A stretch of DNA of 64,000 nucleotides from NCBI GenBank assembly GCA_045651165.1, contig JAZRRX010000039.1:124001-188000 (forward strand), read 5' to 3'. The position numbers and the translations under genes were made by a program. Every line of letters begins with the position of its first letter. The stretch's first letter is position 1. The notes under the pieces were generated by a model. That model saw only the letters and a list, made by a program, of their open reading frames with translations, had not been told where the DNA came from and searched no databases. Below, piece by piece: positions 33,950 through 41,264 of this stretch. Source of the stretch: RGIG4608 sp045651165. Lineage in GTDB: Bacteria > Bacillota > Clostridia > Oscillospirales > CAG-272.

Positions 33950-34165
33950 TCAGCCTTCTTTGGAAGGAATTATATCCATGATCTCATCCACTGTACAGCC
34001 CAATGCAGTACATATCTTCACCAATACATCACTGGATACAGTAGCCCCATCTTTTTTCATCTTCGCAAGCGTAGTAGGACTAATTCCTGCCTGTGCAGCA
34101 AGGTCTTTATTCTTAATCTCGCGATCAATCATTAATTTGAATAGTTTCTTATAGCTAGCAGCCAT
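33950..34165 (-). CDS. XRE-family control protein
   Basis: A 71-residue single-domain helix-turn-helix protein (helices 2 and 3: KDLAAQAGISPTTLAKMKKDG). It has the size and form of restriction-modification control (C) proteins or YozG-like regulators. It heads the 12-gene operon, with a GAGGTG site 5 nt before its ATG and a palindrome at 34197-34218 just upstream, so it probably autoregulates the operon and delays nuclease expression. The assignment as a C protein rests on context. Confidence 0.8.
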   Translation of the reverse strand: MAASYKKLFKLMIDREIKNKDLAAQAGISPTTLAKMKKDGATVSSDVLVKICTALGCTVDEIMDIIPSKEG

Positions 34166-34196
34166 GTTTTCACCTCAAATAATTTAAATAATAAAA

Positions 34197-34218
34197 ATAT
34201 ACTATAGTAAAAGTATAT
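34197..34218 (-). promoter_or_regulatory. palindromic operator (candidate C-box)
   Basis: The palindrome ATATACT-(8 nt)-AGTATAT lies 32 nt before the control-protein start, in a stretch that also offers TATAGT-like -10 sequences. Control proteins of restriction systems bind such paired boxes next to their own promoter. Confidence 0.5.
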
Positions 34219-34339
34219 CACAACTTGCGTCATAAATCAACATTATTTGAAAAATAATTCGCGATGTTGAAATATTTTTCACTATAGCCATATGTATTTC
34301 ATAACGGCAAATCGACTACTTGAAGCTGTAAGTTCAGGC

Positions 34340-34383
34340 TGTTACGCAATCACGCAAACTTTGTTACGCAGGCTGTTACGCAA
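34340..34383. repeat. candidate integrase arm sites, middle cluster
   Basis: TGTTACGCAA (34340-34349), TGTTACGCAG (34362-34371) and TGTTACGCAA (34374-34383) lie here, with a related TGCTACGCAA at 34623-34632 on the other side of the tRNA 5'-half copy. They match the clusters at 9049 and 46233. Confidence 0.55.
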
Positions 34384-34402
34384 GGCTATTTGATAAAGCA
34401 AA

Positions 34403-34440
34403 AGCGTACCATCAGAATCGTTTAGATTCTGTGGCACGCT
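34403..34440. repeat. imperfect hairpin beside the att remnant
   Basis: AGCGT-A-CCA-T-CAGAATC pairs with GATTCTG-T-GG-C-ACGCT around loop GTTTA. No clean T-run follows. It lies between the arm-type repeats and the tRNA 5'-half copy, so it may be part of the att architecture or an old terminator. Confidence 0.4.
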
Positions 34441-34476
34441 CTGTCTAAAAGCTGTGCGATAAAGCTGGAAAAGGCG

Positions 34477-34550
34477 ATCTAGGTGTAGCTCAGCTGGGAG
34501 AGCGCTACCTTGGGGTAACTATGACCGCAAGTTCAAGAGTTTGACCAGCT
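34477..34550 (+). pseudogene. tRNA-Pro remnant B: intact 5' half with degenerate 3' half
   Basis: 34477-34516 is identical over 40 nt to 8925-8964 (from 2 nt before the tRNA through the D arm to the anticodon loop). After GGGGT the sequence changes to a degenerate tRNA-like tail, ATGACCGCAAGTTCAAG...GACCAG (34521-34546), whose spacing no longer folds. A diverged inverted copy of the 5' end (AATTACACCTA) follows. No promoter precedes it, so it is not a working tRNA. A cousin of the degenerate tail occurs at 46375-46401. Confidence 0.75.
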
Positions 34551-34671
34551 GAATTACACCTAATATATCGTTTATCCTATGTATTTTATCCTATTTATTA
34601 AGATTATTTTATTACTATTCCCTGCTACGCAATTTGAGTTATCCATTCCAAAAGAATTCAATAGTAATATC

Positions 34672-34701
34672 AAAAAAGACGACCGCGTGGTCGTCTTTTT
34701 T
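34672..34701 (-). terminator. terminator of the Fic gene
   Basis: AAAAAAGACGACC pairs with GGTCGTCTTTTTT around loop GCGT. It overlaps the Fic stop codon and can work on both strands. Confidence 0.9.
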
Positions 34702-35588
34702 TAGTATTTGATTCTATAATAATCTAAACGCAATTTGAAGTTATCCTGCGCTGAAAGACAGGTATCAACGAGGTATCCGCGCTCACGGGTCCATTCTTTA
34801 AGTCCGCGATAATAAAAGAGCTTGTGCTTCTCGTCAATGATAAATGGTACGATATTATTCTTCAAGCACTCCTTGAACATAATCAATCGACCGACACGAC
34901 CGTTTCCGTCTTGGAACGGGTGAATTTTCTCAAAACGCACGTGAAATTCAATTATATCCTCAAGTGTTACGTTCTCAATCGCGTTGTACCAAGCCAAAAG
35001 GTTTTTTATTTCTTTTGAAACTTCTTCCGGCAGGGTAGTATCCATACCGCCAACTTCATTTGGCAGTTTCTTGTATTCACCTACCGCAAACCAATCCTTG
35101 CGACTATCACTTGTGCCACTCTTGAGCAAAGAATGAAGCTGCTTAATCACAGTTTCACTCAAGCTCGCATTTGCCTTGTCGATGATAAAATCAATACAAC
35201 GGAAGTGGTTAGTTGTTTCAATGATATCGTCAACGCGCACCGCCTCATCAACAATTCCGATGGTATTTGTTTCAAAAATGTATCTCGTCTGGTCGTGGGT
35301 CAAACGGCTTCCCTCAATGTGATTGGAATTGTAAGTCAAATCAACTTGCACTCTATGATAAATGCCGCCACGAAGTTTCGTCTTCTTTTCTTCCTTCAAA
35401 ATATCAAGCAAAGTGTTGGAAGCATCTTCCCTTTTCTTGCGCACGGGTTTTTCGGCATCTTCTGGAATCTTCCAAGTCTTGCCCTCAAGGATTGCCCCTG
35501 CAACACGACCTTCCGCGCAATAATTTCTCACTGCGCGCTCGGACATCCCCCACTTTTTCGCAATTTGGACAACTGAAATGTAATTCAT
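34701..35588 (-). CDS. Fic-family AMPylation protein with N-terminal HTH
   Basis: A 295-residue protein. Residues 1-45 form an excisionase-like helix-turn-helix (VVQIAKKWGMSERAVRNYCAEGRV). The Fic domain follows, with active-site loop HPFQDGNGRVGR (H223 to R234, complete) and an inhibitory-helix motif SNHIEG (88-93), so autoinhibition is built in. Fic enzymes transfer AMP or another nucleotide moiety to protein side chains. The start has a GGAGGTGATATT site. It is monocistronic and lies between tRNA-Pro remnants, so it is likely island cargo. Confidence 0.9.
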   Translation of the reverse strand: MNYISVVQIAKKWGMSERAVRNYCAEGRVAGAILEGKTWKIPEDAEKPVRKKREDASNTLLDILKEEKKTKLRGGIYHRVQVDLTYNSNHIEGSRLTHDQTRYIFETNTIGIVDEAVRVDDIIETTNHFRCIDFIIDKANASLSETVIKQLHSLLKSGTSDSRKDWFAVGEYKKLPNEVGGMDTTLPEEVSKEIKNLLAWYNAIENVTLEDIIEFHVRFEKIHPFQDGNGRVGRLIMFKECLKNNIVPFIIDEKHKLFYYRGLKEWTRERGYLVDTCLSAQDNFKLRLDYYRIKY

Positions 35589-35696
35589 AATATCACCTCC
35601 AACATCTATCGGTAATATTATACCACATTATAGGCAAAATATCAATATATTTTGTAAAAATATACGCGAGTTATTTTGCCGATAATTAACAGTAAT

Positions 35697-35724
35697 AAGG
35701 CAAGACCGAAATCGGTCTTGCCTT
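35697..35724. terminator. intrinsic terminator after the protease gene
   Basis: A perfect 13-bp stem (AAGGCAAGACCGA / TCGGTCTTGCCTT) with a 2-nt loop. Weak T-rich tracts flank it on both sides; it follows the 35798 gene on the minus strand. Confidence 0.75.
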
Positions 35725-35797
35725 CATTTGGTGTTTAAATTTCACCCATATAGTAATTAATAATTTCAAATGCAATTGATATGTATAATAATACATT

Positions 35798-36640
35798 TTA
35801 CTCCTCTGTTATTGCTTCAATTGCATCAGTTTCCACTTTAGTTTCAAGTGTTTTTACCCTTAAATACTCAGACTCAATAGTATCTTTTATTGAATCAACA
35901 TCATACGCAACAGCTATCCCGCTATTTTCTTGCAAAACTTGCATTGTTTTACCGGTTTTTTTGCTAATAAGTTCTTCCATATATGGAATGTATCCTGCTA
36001 TTATACCCACTAAACGTGTAGCATTGTAATGTTTAGTTCCTTGAAGATGATTTGATTCAATTCTATTTATTATAGGACTACCTGAACTACCAGGAAAATT
36101 CTGTATATCCAACAAATAGCCGTTTTCTCCATATGGTTCTTTTATTTTGGAAACACATCCCATTCTACATAATGGTATTTTAGAATCTACTCCTACTAAT
36201 CCAGAAGGAAATCCTAACATATATACAATAGTCCCTTCAACAACATCGTGTTCTATCATTTGTTCACGTGTTAACGCATGTTCATCCAAAACAAATGCAC
36301 TAACGCTTCCGATAGTCTTATTTAGCACAGAACCATTAAGTAATATGCATCCAACATCAGCTGTTGGATGAACAGAAAAAATATCATTACCATTTCCATC
36401 TTGCAAATCTAAGAGTAAATCTTTTGCATCAGTTTTACCGGAAATGTTAAAACGAAGGAATACATTAGTTAATCGAGATTCTAACACATGTTTATTTGTA
36501 ATTAAAAATGCATTATACACTCCATACTCATTTTTTCTAACAACAATAAACCCTGTTGCTATCCACTTCTTTTCATTATTTTGATCATTTATACCGATTG
36601 CCACAACGGCATCGCTGAAAAATTGGGGAATGATTGCCAT
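35798..36640 (-). CDS. trypsin-like serine protease domain protein
   Basis: A 280-residue protein with a chymotrypsin-fold peptidase domain. The catalytic triad is readable as H51 (LITNKHV), D95 (HPTADVG) and S186 (FPGSSGSPI). There is no signal peptide or membrane anchor and no PDZ domain, so it is an intracellular trypsin-like domain protein. Such stand-alone proteases occur in defence and signalling modules, where they cleave a partner; none is obvious next to it. It has an AGGAGG site. The six-unit stem-loop array lies directly upstream. Confidence 0.85.
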   Translation of the reverse strand: MAIIPQFFSDAVVAIGINDQNNEKKWIATGFIVVRKNEYGVYNAFLITNKHVLESRLTNVFLRFNISGKTDAKDLLLDLQDGNGNDIFSVHPTADVGCILLNGSVLNKTIGSVSAFVLDEHALTREQMIEHDVVEGTIVYMLGFPSGLVGVDSKIPLCRMGCVSKIKEPYGENGYLLDIQNFPGSSGSPIINRIESNHLQGTKHYNATRLVGIIAGYIPYMEELISKKTGKTMQVLQENSGIAVAYDVDSIKDTIESEYLRVKTLETKVETDAIEAITEE

Positions 36641-36761
36641 AAAAATTATCCTCCTATATTATTTGATGATAATAGATGTTCTGAAATATTGTGGTTTTCA
36701 CCGTAAAACCGAGTTGGGTCTTGCCTTAGTATTAGTTTTAATTAGAAAATCTCTTGTTAGG

Positions 36762-37077
36762 GCAACTCGGGGCGTATTTTTAGTACAGCGCCCGGAGTTG
36801 CTATATGTGCGTTCAGCGATATGTTTTTAGTACGGTATCGGAAACGGTTCATTATGTATCAAGCTCAGCGAAGTGTTTTTAGTACAGCTTCGGGAGCATG
36901 TGGCGCTCAGCGGTGGGTTTTTATTACGTCACCGGGAGCGCGTGTAAGATTTTCCATTTTAGGATTTGAGCAAGCACGCGGCAGCTCGATTATTTAGTTC
37001 GCTCAACGAAGTGTTTTTATTACAACTTCGGGAGCGTGTGGCGCTTAACGATGGATTTTTAGTATGTCATCGAGAGC
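36762..37077. repeat. array of six covarying stem-loops with a shared loop
   Basis: Units lie at 36762-36801, 36809-36847, 36863-36897, 36903-36941, 37001-37035 and 37040-37077. Each has a 5-bp inner stem closing a 14-nt loop like TGTTTTTAGTACAG, then a small internal loop, then an outer stem. The stems differ but stay paired: inner GGGCG/CGCCC, CGATA/TATCG, CGAAG/CTTCG, CGGTG/CACCG, CGAAG/CTTCG and CGATG/CATCG; outer GCAACTC/GAGTTGC, CGTT/AACG, GCTC/GAGC, GCGCTC/GAGCGC and GCTC/GAGC, with the last unit degenerate. The array fills most of the 461-nt gap between two minus-strand genes. No ORF covers it and I recognise no family. Confidence 0.8.
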
Positions 37078-37101
37078 CATTGTATAGCTTTATATTTTTT
37101 G

Positions 37102-37524
37102 TTAAGTTTTATTTTCAATGGTATCAGTAATTACATCAACTGTACCATCAGTGCCTGTTACCTCAAGCGTAAACGTTGCACGATATGTACCGGAACCGTT
37201 AAGGGACATTTCATGATAAAATATACCATCAAGATCAGTAGAAGTTGAGGTCCACGTGCCAACATCATTCCAAAAAGCAAAAAGAAATCTTTTTTCAACT
37301 TTAACCGTTAATTTTGCACTAACAAAGCTTGGGGAATACCCTGTATAATTTGCATAGATATATCCAACAGAACTTGTAGCATCAAAAGAAAAGGATGCGC
37401 CGCCAATATGTGACAAACGCGGCATCACCTGGTTTTCCGATTCTGCCGCGCAAACAGGAATGCTCGTCAAACACATAAGTATTGACATCAGAATTAAAAT
37501 GATTGATTTGATTGTTTTTTTCAT
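37102..37524 (-). CDS. small secreted beta-rich protein
   Basis: A 140-residue protein with a cleavable signal peptide (KKTIKSIILILMSILMCLTSIPVCAA). About 110 residues of beta-strand-rich sequence follow, resembling an Ig-like or DUF6147-type exported domain. The ATG at 37524 is chosen because AGAGGTG precedes it by 6 nt. A terminator separates it from the sigma/anti-sigma operon upstream. Function unknown; it could be a target of the ECF regulon or bacteriocin-like, neither supported directly. Confidence 0.65.
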   Translation of the reverse strand: MKKTIKSIILILMSILMCLTSIPVCAAESENQVMPRLSHIGGASFSFDATSSVGYIYANYTGYSPSFVSAKLTVKVEKRFLFAFWNDVGTWTSTSTDLDGIFYHEMSLNGSGTYRATFTLEVTGTDGTVDVITDTIENKT

Positions 37525-37614
37525 AACTTTCACCTCTAAAATATAAAAATTTGAGTATTTTTTATATACTCTACATTATACTACCCATTTTTTTGACAAA
37601 ATTCTTCAAATTTT

Positions 37615-37659
37615 CACAAAAAAAATAAAAACACCTCAAATTGTATAATTTGTGGTGTT
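37615..37659 (-). terminator. terminator of the sigma/anti-sigma operon
   Basis: AACACCTCAAATT pairs with AATTTGTGGTGTT (one mismatch) around GTAT. On the minus strand it is followed by TTTTATTTTTTTT. Confidence 0.85.
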
Positions 37660-37667
37660 TTGTATGT

Positions 37668-38330
37668 TTATTTCGTATTAATTCCATTAATGATTAACGT
37701 CAAAGTTTGCTCTGGTAGTTCATTGGACACATATAGTTGCATAGCATATTTACCGTCATTCCATATGTAGCAATAACCGGTGTTTATTTGACGATAATAT
37801 ATTCCATATTCGCCTATATTAATAATTTCATAATCACCGTGCTCAATATCAACTGAAAAACTGGAACTATCAAGTGGTTGTTGTATAAATTTAATTGATT
37901 CACCCTCTTCATTTGTGAATTTGTATTGAATTCCCATACGAGTAATACTTTCTTCTGTCAAAACATATCCCTCTGGCACATATGTAAGCTCATAAATTTC
38001 TTCTATATTTTGGCTTTCATTCTCACCTTCAGAAAAACTAACCTTAACGAAACGTTCTCTAATATCTGTAATAAATTCACGAATTTCATTACGATAGATA
38101 ATAGCACAACCTGCAAGGAGAAGAATTGCAGCAGCAACGAGAATTGCTATCATTTTCCTATTAAGTGGCTTCTTAATCTGTTTTCCATTCACTATACGCG
38201 CCATATTTTTAATATGCCTGCGCGAATAAGTAATTTCTTCATCACAAGCATCTATCTCACGGTCAAGACGCCTATTTACGCCTTCAACCAATGCCTGTTT
38301 GAAAAGCTCCTGATTTGTTTTGTTATCCAT
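37668..38330 (-). CDS. anti-sigma-like membrane protein (DUF4367)
   Basis: A 220-residue protein. The cytoplasmic N-terminus (about 1-58) is followed by one membrane helix (MIAILVAAAILLLAGCAII, about 60-78) and an extracellular domain typical of DUF4367 (LTYVPEGYVL, MGIQYKF, GYCYIWNDGKYAMQLY). Proteins of this layout next to ECF sigma genes act as anti-sigma factors that sense envelope conditions. The start lies 1 nt after the sigma factor stop, with a GAAAGGAG site inside that gene. Confidence 0.8.
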   Translation of the reverse strand: MDNKTNQELFKQALVEGVNRRLDREIDACDEEITYSRRHIKNMARIVNGKQIKKPLNRKMIAILVAAAILLLAGCAIIYRNEIREFITDIRERFVKVSFSEGENESQNIEEIYELTYVPEGYVLTEESITRMGIQYKFTNEEGESIKFIQQPLDSSSFSVDIEHGDYEIINIGEYGIYYRQINTGYCYIWNDGKYAMQLYVSNELPEQTLTLIINGINTK

Positions 38331-38331
38331 A

Positions 38332-38880
38332 TCATTCTCCTTTCAAAGCATCTCTCAACATCTTTTTGCCTCTTGAAAGTCGAGTATAAACTGTCTTTTC
38401 GGGTATTTCCATCATTTCTGCTATTTCAGTGGGTGAAAGTCCCCTTTCATATTTAAGAAGCAAGGTAGTGCTATACACGGGGTCAAGGTTTTCAATCGCC
38501 TTAACAACGTCTTCATACATTAACTTGATGTCGATATCCTCTATAATATTATACCCGTCATCGACGAAAATTTCTTCACGAAATTCTAAATCTTTAACAT
38601 TTTCTTCAGAAATTCTTATAACTTCATGCAAAACAACCGAAAAAACATAACATCTAAGTTTGTTATCGTGCATTGGAAACCTAAGATTATGTATATATTT
38701 TGTTATTCTTAAATATGCTCTTTGAACAGCATCCTCTGCATCAAGGACAGGATTGTGACTATCCATGCTTCTAAATTTGCTAATCGCAAATCTCATCATA
38801 TCGTCGTGAAAACGATTATATATGTATTCAATCCGACTGTGATATTTTTCGTCGCATAGTGTTAATAGAAATTGTAACAT
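38332..38880 (-). CDS. ECF-type RNA polymerase sigma factor
   Basis: A 182-residue sigma-70 family protein. Region 2 (FHDDMMRFAISKF...DAEDAVQRAYLRITKYI) and region 4 (LDPVYSTTLLLKYERGLSPTEIAEMMEIPEKTVYTRLSRGKKMLRDAL) are both complete. It directs RNA polymerase to a small regulon and is probably held inactive by the DUF4367 protein encoded downstream. GAAAGGG lies 7 nt before the ATG. It is first gene of a two-gene operon that ends at the terminator at 37615. Confidence 0.9.
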   Translation of the reverse strand: MLQFLLTLCDEKYHSRIEYIYNRFHDDMMRFAISKFRSMDSHNPVLDAEDAVQRAYLRITKYIHNLRFPMHDNKLRCYVFSVVLHEVIRISEENVKDLEFREEIFVDDGYNIIEDIDIKLMYEDVVKAIENLDPVYSTTLLLKYERGLSPTEIAEMMEIPEKTVYTRLSRGKKMLRDALKGE

Positions 38881-39086
38881 TGGTATTCCCTTTCAAATTG
38901 ATTATTTGACAAAATTATACCATAAATGACATATATATTCAATATTTTCTACATAAAAACCGCAAAATAAGTAATTATTTGAAGAATTTTATTTAATAAA
39001 TAGGTAATATATATGTGTTTTTTCGGACATAAGTACTATTTGTATTTTTCTCACTCTCCAATTTTTTGAAGAAAGGAGGTGATGAA

Positions 39087-39320
39087 ATGAATTACAAATA
39101 CGTACTTACAGAAACCACTTATTACAACGGCGAGTATACCCGCACAAGCTACGGAATAGCTGTTATTAGCACACTTGATAATATTAGTGTTCTTTGCGAA
39201 ATAACAGATATCACCGACGAGCGCGATAAATCCCAAAAACTTGTGGAACTTTGCAACAAAAAACAATTAGACATCGACCATCTGCAAAATGTGGTCGATG
39301 ACTTTTTGTGTATGAAATAA
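39087..39320 (+). CDS. DUF6514-like small protein
   Basis: A 77-residue protein resembling DUF6514 (YKYVLTETTYYNGEYTRTSYGIAV...EITDITDE). It has a perfect AAAGGAGGTG site before the ATG at 39087, which is why the upstream in-frame start at 39066 is rejected. The family is small and uncharacterised. It is monocistronic with its own terminator (39348-39391), divergent from the sigma operon. Confidence 0.75.
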   Translation: MNYKYVLTETTYYNGEYTRTSYGIAVISTLDNISVLCEITDITDERDKSQKLVELCNKKQLDIDHLQNVVDDFLCMK

Positions 39321-39347
39321 CAACAAATTAATTTTCATACAAACAAA

Positions 39348-39391
39348 AGAGTGAATAAGTCTGATAAAAACGGACTTGTTCACTCTAAATT
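39348..39391 (+). terminator. intrinsic terminator
   Basis: AGAGTGAATAAGTC pairs with GACTTGTTCACTCT (one G-T pair) and is followed by AAATTTTT. Confidence 0.85.
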
Positions 39392-39696
39392 TTTGGAACT
39401 CATAGTCTATGATAGTAGGGTGAGCTCTTTTCTTTAATATAATATAAAATTTTAAGATTATTTTGTATTCAATATTGACTCTTAAAAAGCCAAATGTTAT
39501 AATATATACAGAGATGAAATATACGGTAGTTCCTCTGATTTTGTATCAACTATTTGTATCAACTTGTGATAAAAGTTGAACACGAATGTGACAAAAGTGG
39601 AGCGATATCCCATTATTTACAGAAATATATTAACAAATACGGTGATATATTAACAAATATATGGGGAAATTACTCGGAAAGTGGTAAAAATATGCC

Positions 39697-39742
39697 CCTT
39701 GGGGTGGTAGAGGCCGCAGGTTCAAGTCCTGTCACTTAGACC
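39697..39742 (+). repeat. attachment-site repeat C (tRNA-Pro 3' half)
   Basis: 46 nt identical to 8956-9001, running from the anticodon loop to the end of the acceptor stem. The preceding 5' half is missing, so this is not a tRNA gene. It carries its own terminator at 39744-39784, as a displaced natural tRNA 3' end would. The preceding 300 nt (39392-39696) hold no gene I can support. Confidence 0.9.
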
Positions 39743-39743
39743 C

Positions 39744-39784
39744 AAAATGGAGTGGTGTCCGATGTTACGGCCCCCTCCATTTTT
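39744..39784 (+). terminator. terminator after tRNA fragment C
   Basis: AAAATGGAG (39744-39752) pairs with CTCCATTTT (39775-39783) over a 22-nt loop and is followed by TCTTTATTT. Confidence 0.7.
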
Positions 39785-39804
39785 CTTTATTTATCAATAC
39801 TTTA

Positions 39805-39836
39805 AGGGCATTTTGGAGCTTTCTCCAAAATGCCCT
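39805..39836. terminator. terminator at the end of the hexosamine operon
   Basis: A perfect 14-bp stem (AGGGCATTTTGGAG with its complement) around loop CTTT. It lies 19 nt after the last stop of the minus-strand operon; the T-rich tract is better on the plus strand. Confidence 0.7.
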
Positions 39837-39855
39837 CTTTTCTATTATCCAATTG

Positions 39856-40407
39856 TTATTTACAGCTTTTTAGACCACAGTACTTAAGCATACCGTCTAA
39901 ATCGCTGGATGTTGAGTACGCGATTATTTCACCAAGATCATTTTCAATCTTATTATCCTTTAGATAATATTTGCGAATTGTGGTAATTATTGATGTAAAG
40001 CTACCCGATGCAACAAAATCACCAAAGGTTGCAGGAACAAAAACAGACTCTCCCTTTTTTATGGGCATATTTCCAATCGTTCCCTCACCATCAAGACAAG
40101 TGAAGCAACAGAATGAATTAGTATCATTGGAAAATTCCTTTTTGCCGTTTATATCCTGAGCATCAATAAATTTAACAAGCACAGGAAAGAAATCAAATGC
40201 TTTGCAGTTTTCTCCAAGATTTTCTTCGGTCACAACATCGCAAAGCGTTCTACCGTCTTCAAGCATAGTTTTACCATCTTTGTGAAAGGAAAGCTCCCAA
40301 GTTTCTGCAAGTGGAGAGATCTCTGTATCCTTGCTATATTCACTTTTCAATTTATTTCCGCCCCAAATTATGCTCTTGTAGGCGGGCACAAGCTTAACTA
40401 TATTCAT
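39856..40407 (-). CDS. mannose-6-phosphate isomerase-like protein with internal deletion
   Basis: A 183-residue relative of class I phosphomannose isomerases, which are usually about 300 residues. The N-terminus (PAYKSIIWGGNKLKSEY...SPLAETWELS) and the C-terminal cupin (MPIKKGESVFVPATFGDFVASG) match. After FPVLVKFIDAQ the expected zinc motif QVHPDDEYA and about 100 residues of the core are missing, and the reading frame is kept. It probably cannot isomerise mannose-6-phosphate. The ATG at 40407 is chosen for its AAAAGGA site. It is last gene of the nagA operon. Confidence 0.75.
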   Translation of the reverse strand: MNIVKLVPAYKSIIWGGNKLKSEYSKDTEISPLAETWELSFHKDGKTMLEDGRTLCDVVTEENLGENCKAFDFFPVLVKFIDAQDINGKKEFSNDTNSFCCFTCLDGEGTIGNMPIKKGESVFVPATFGDFVASGSFTSIITTIRKYYLKDNKIENDLGEIIAYSTSSDLDGMLKYCGLKSCK

Positions 40408-40420
40408 AATAATCCTTTTA

Positions 40421-41263
40421 TTAGTATTTGATTGATCTTGTAAAGGTGATTTGCTCGCCCTTTTCAAGAGTTACTACGCCATCTCTTTCTTTGAATTCTT
40501 TGATTTCATCAACGTATGAGGGTAAGCACTGCCAAGGCTCAATGCAAAGCATTTTTGAGCCGTGGGGATGCCACAAAAGAAGATTTGAGAAGCCGTCGTA
40601 GGTGATTTCAACCACCTTTTCATCGGTTTTCTTATCTTTAAGTATTGCTTTTCTTGAATTGATGTTGCCAAGAATAACAGTTGCGCTATTATCAGTAAAA
40701 TCATTTTCGAGAGGCAAAATTTTACCCGCTCCGTGATTTACTTTCTCACCTGTGAGCATACCACCTGAATTATGAATAAGAAAGTCAAAATGTTCTTCCT
40801 TTTCAAATTCAACGTAGTAGTTTTCTACTTCATTATCGAGCGTGAAGGACTCGTGTCCTCCACAAACAAAAGGAATTTCCTTTGAGTCCTTATTTTCTAC
40901 AGTATAAGAAACCTCATATCCATAGTCCACAACCTCATATTTCACTCTGAACGCGAATTCATATGGGTATACGGCTCTTGTTCTATCATTTGCACAAAGC
41001 TCAAATTCAATGCTGTTTTCAGCCTGTGAAACAAGATTGAATTCTTCACTTCTACAAAATCCGTGCTTTTGAACACCGAAATCAACTCCGTCATAAATAA
41101 GACGGTTAAAACCAGCGAATGGGAAAAGGAGTATTGCGCATCCCGACCACTCACCTGTTTCGTTCTGCCAAGCGCGTTCTTTGCCATCATATATTACGCT
41201 TCTAACTTCAGCGCCAATTTCACTAATTTGAATCTTTATTTTTTTATTGCTAATTGTATACAT
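40421..41263 (-). CDS. aldose 1-epimerase family protein
   Basis: A 280-residue galactose-mutarotase-like protein of the LacX/YphB type. It has SEIGAEVRSVIYDGKERAW near the start, FPFAGFNRLIYDGVDFGVQKHGFCR, GGHESF and LWHPHGSKMLCIEPW. It interconverts anomers of galactose or a related sugar in the cytoplasm. The ATG at 41263 overlaps the galE stop region by 1-2 nt spacing, which supports it over a longer upstream reading. It fits between galE and the manA-like gene. Confidence 0.85.
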   Translation of the reverse strand: MYTISNKKIKIQISEIGAEVRSVIYDGKERAWQNETGEWSGCAILLFPFAGFNRLIYDGVDFGVQKHGFCRSEEFNLVSQAENSIEFELCANDRTRAVYPYEFAFRVKYEVVDYGYEVSYTVENKDSKEIPFVCGGHESFTLDNEVENYYVEFEKEEHFDFLIHNSGGMLTGEKVNHGAGKILPLENDFTDNSATVILGNINSRKAILKDKKTDEKVVEITYDGFSNLLLWHPHGSKMLCIEPWQCLPSYVDEIKEFKERDGVVTLEKGEQITFTRSIKY

Positions 41264-41264
41264 T

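Noticed and set aside
34477..34550. Second functional tRNA-Pro gene
   Set aside because: The 3' part does not pair with the acceptor, anticodon or T stems and no promoter precedes it; it is a remnant.
36762..37077. Stem-loop array as a CRISPR or integron attC array
   Set aside because: Stems vary between units and only the loop is constant, spacing is irregular, and there are no cas or integron integrase genes. The GTTRRRY core of attC is absent.
39554..39739. Short plus-strand ORF ending in tRNA fragment C
   Set aside because: It reads through the tRNA repeat, has no ribosome binding site and no similarity that I recognise.
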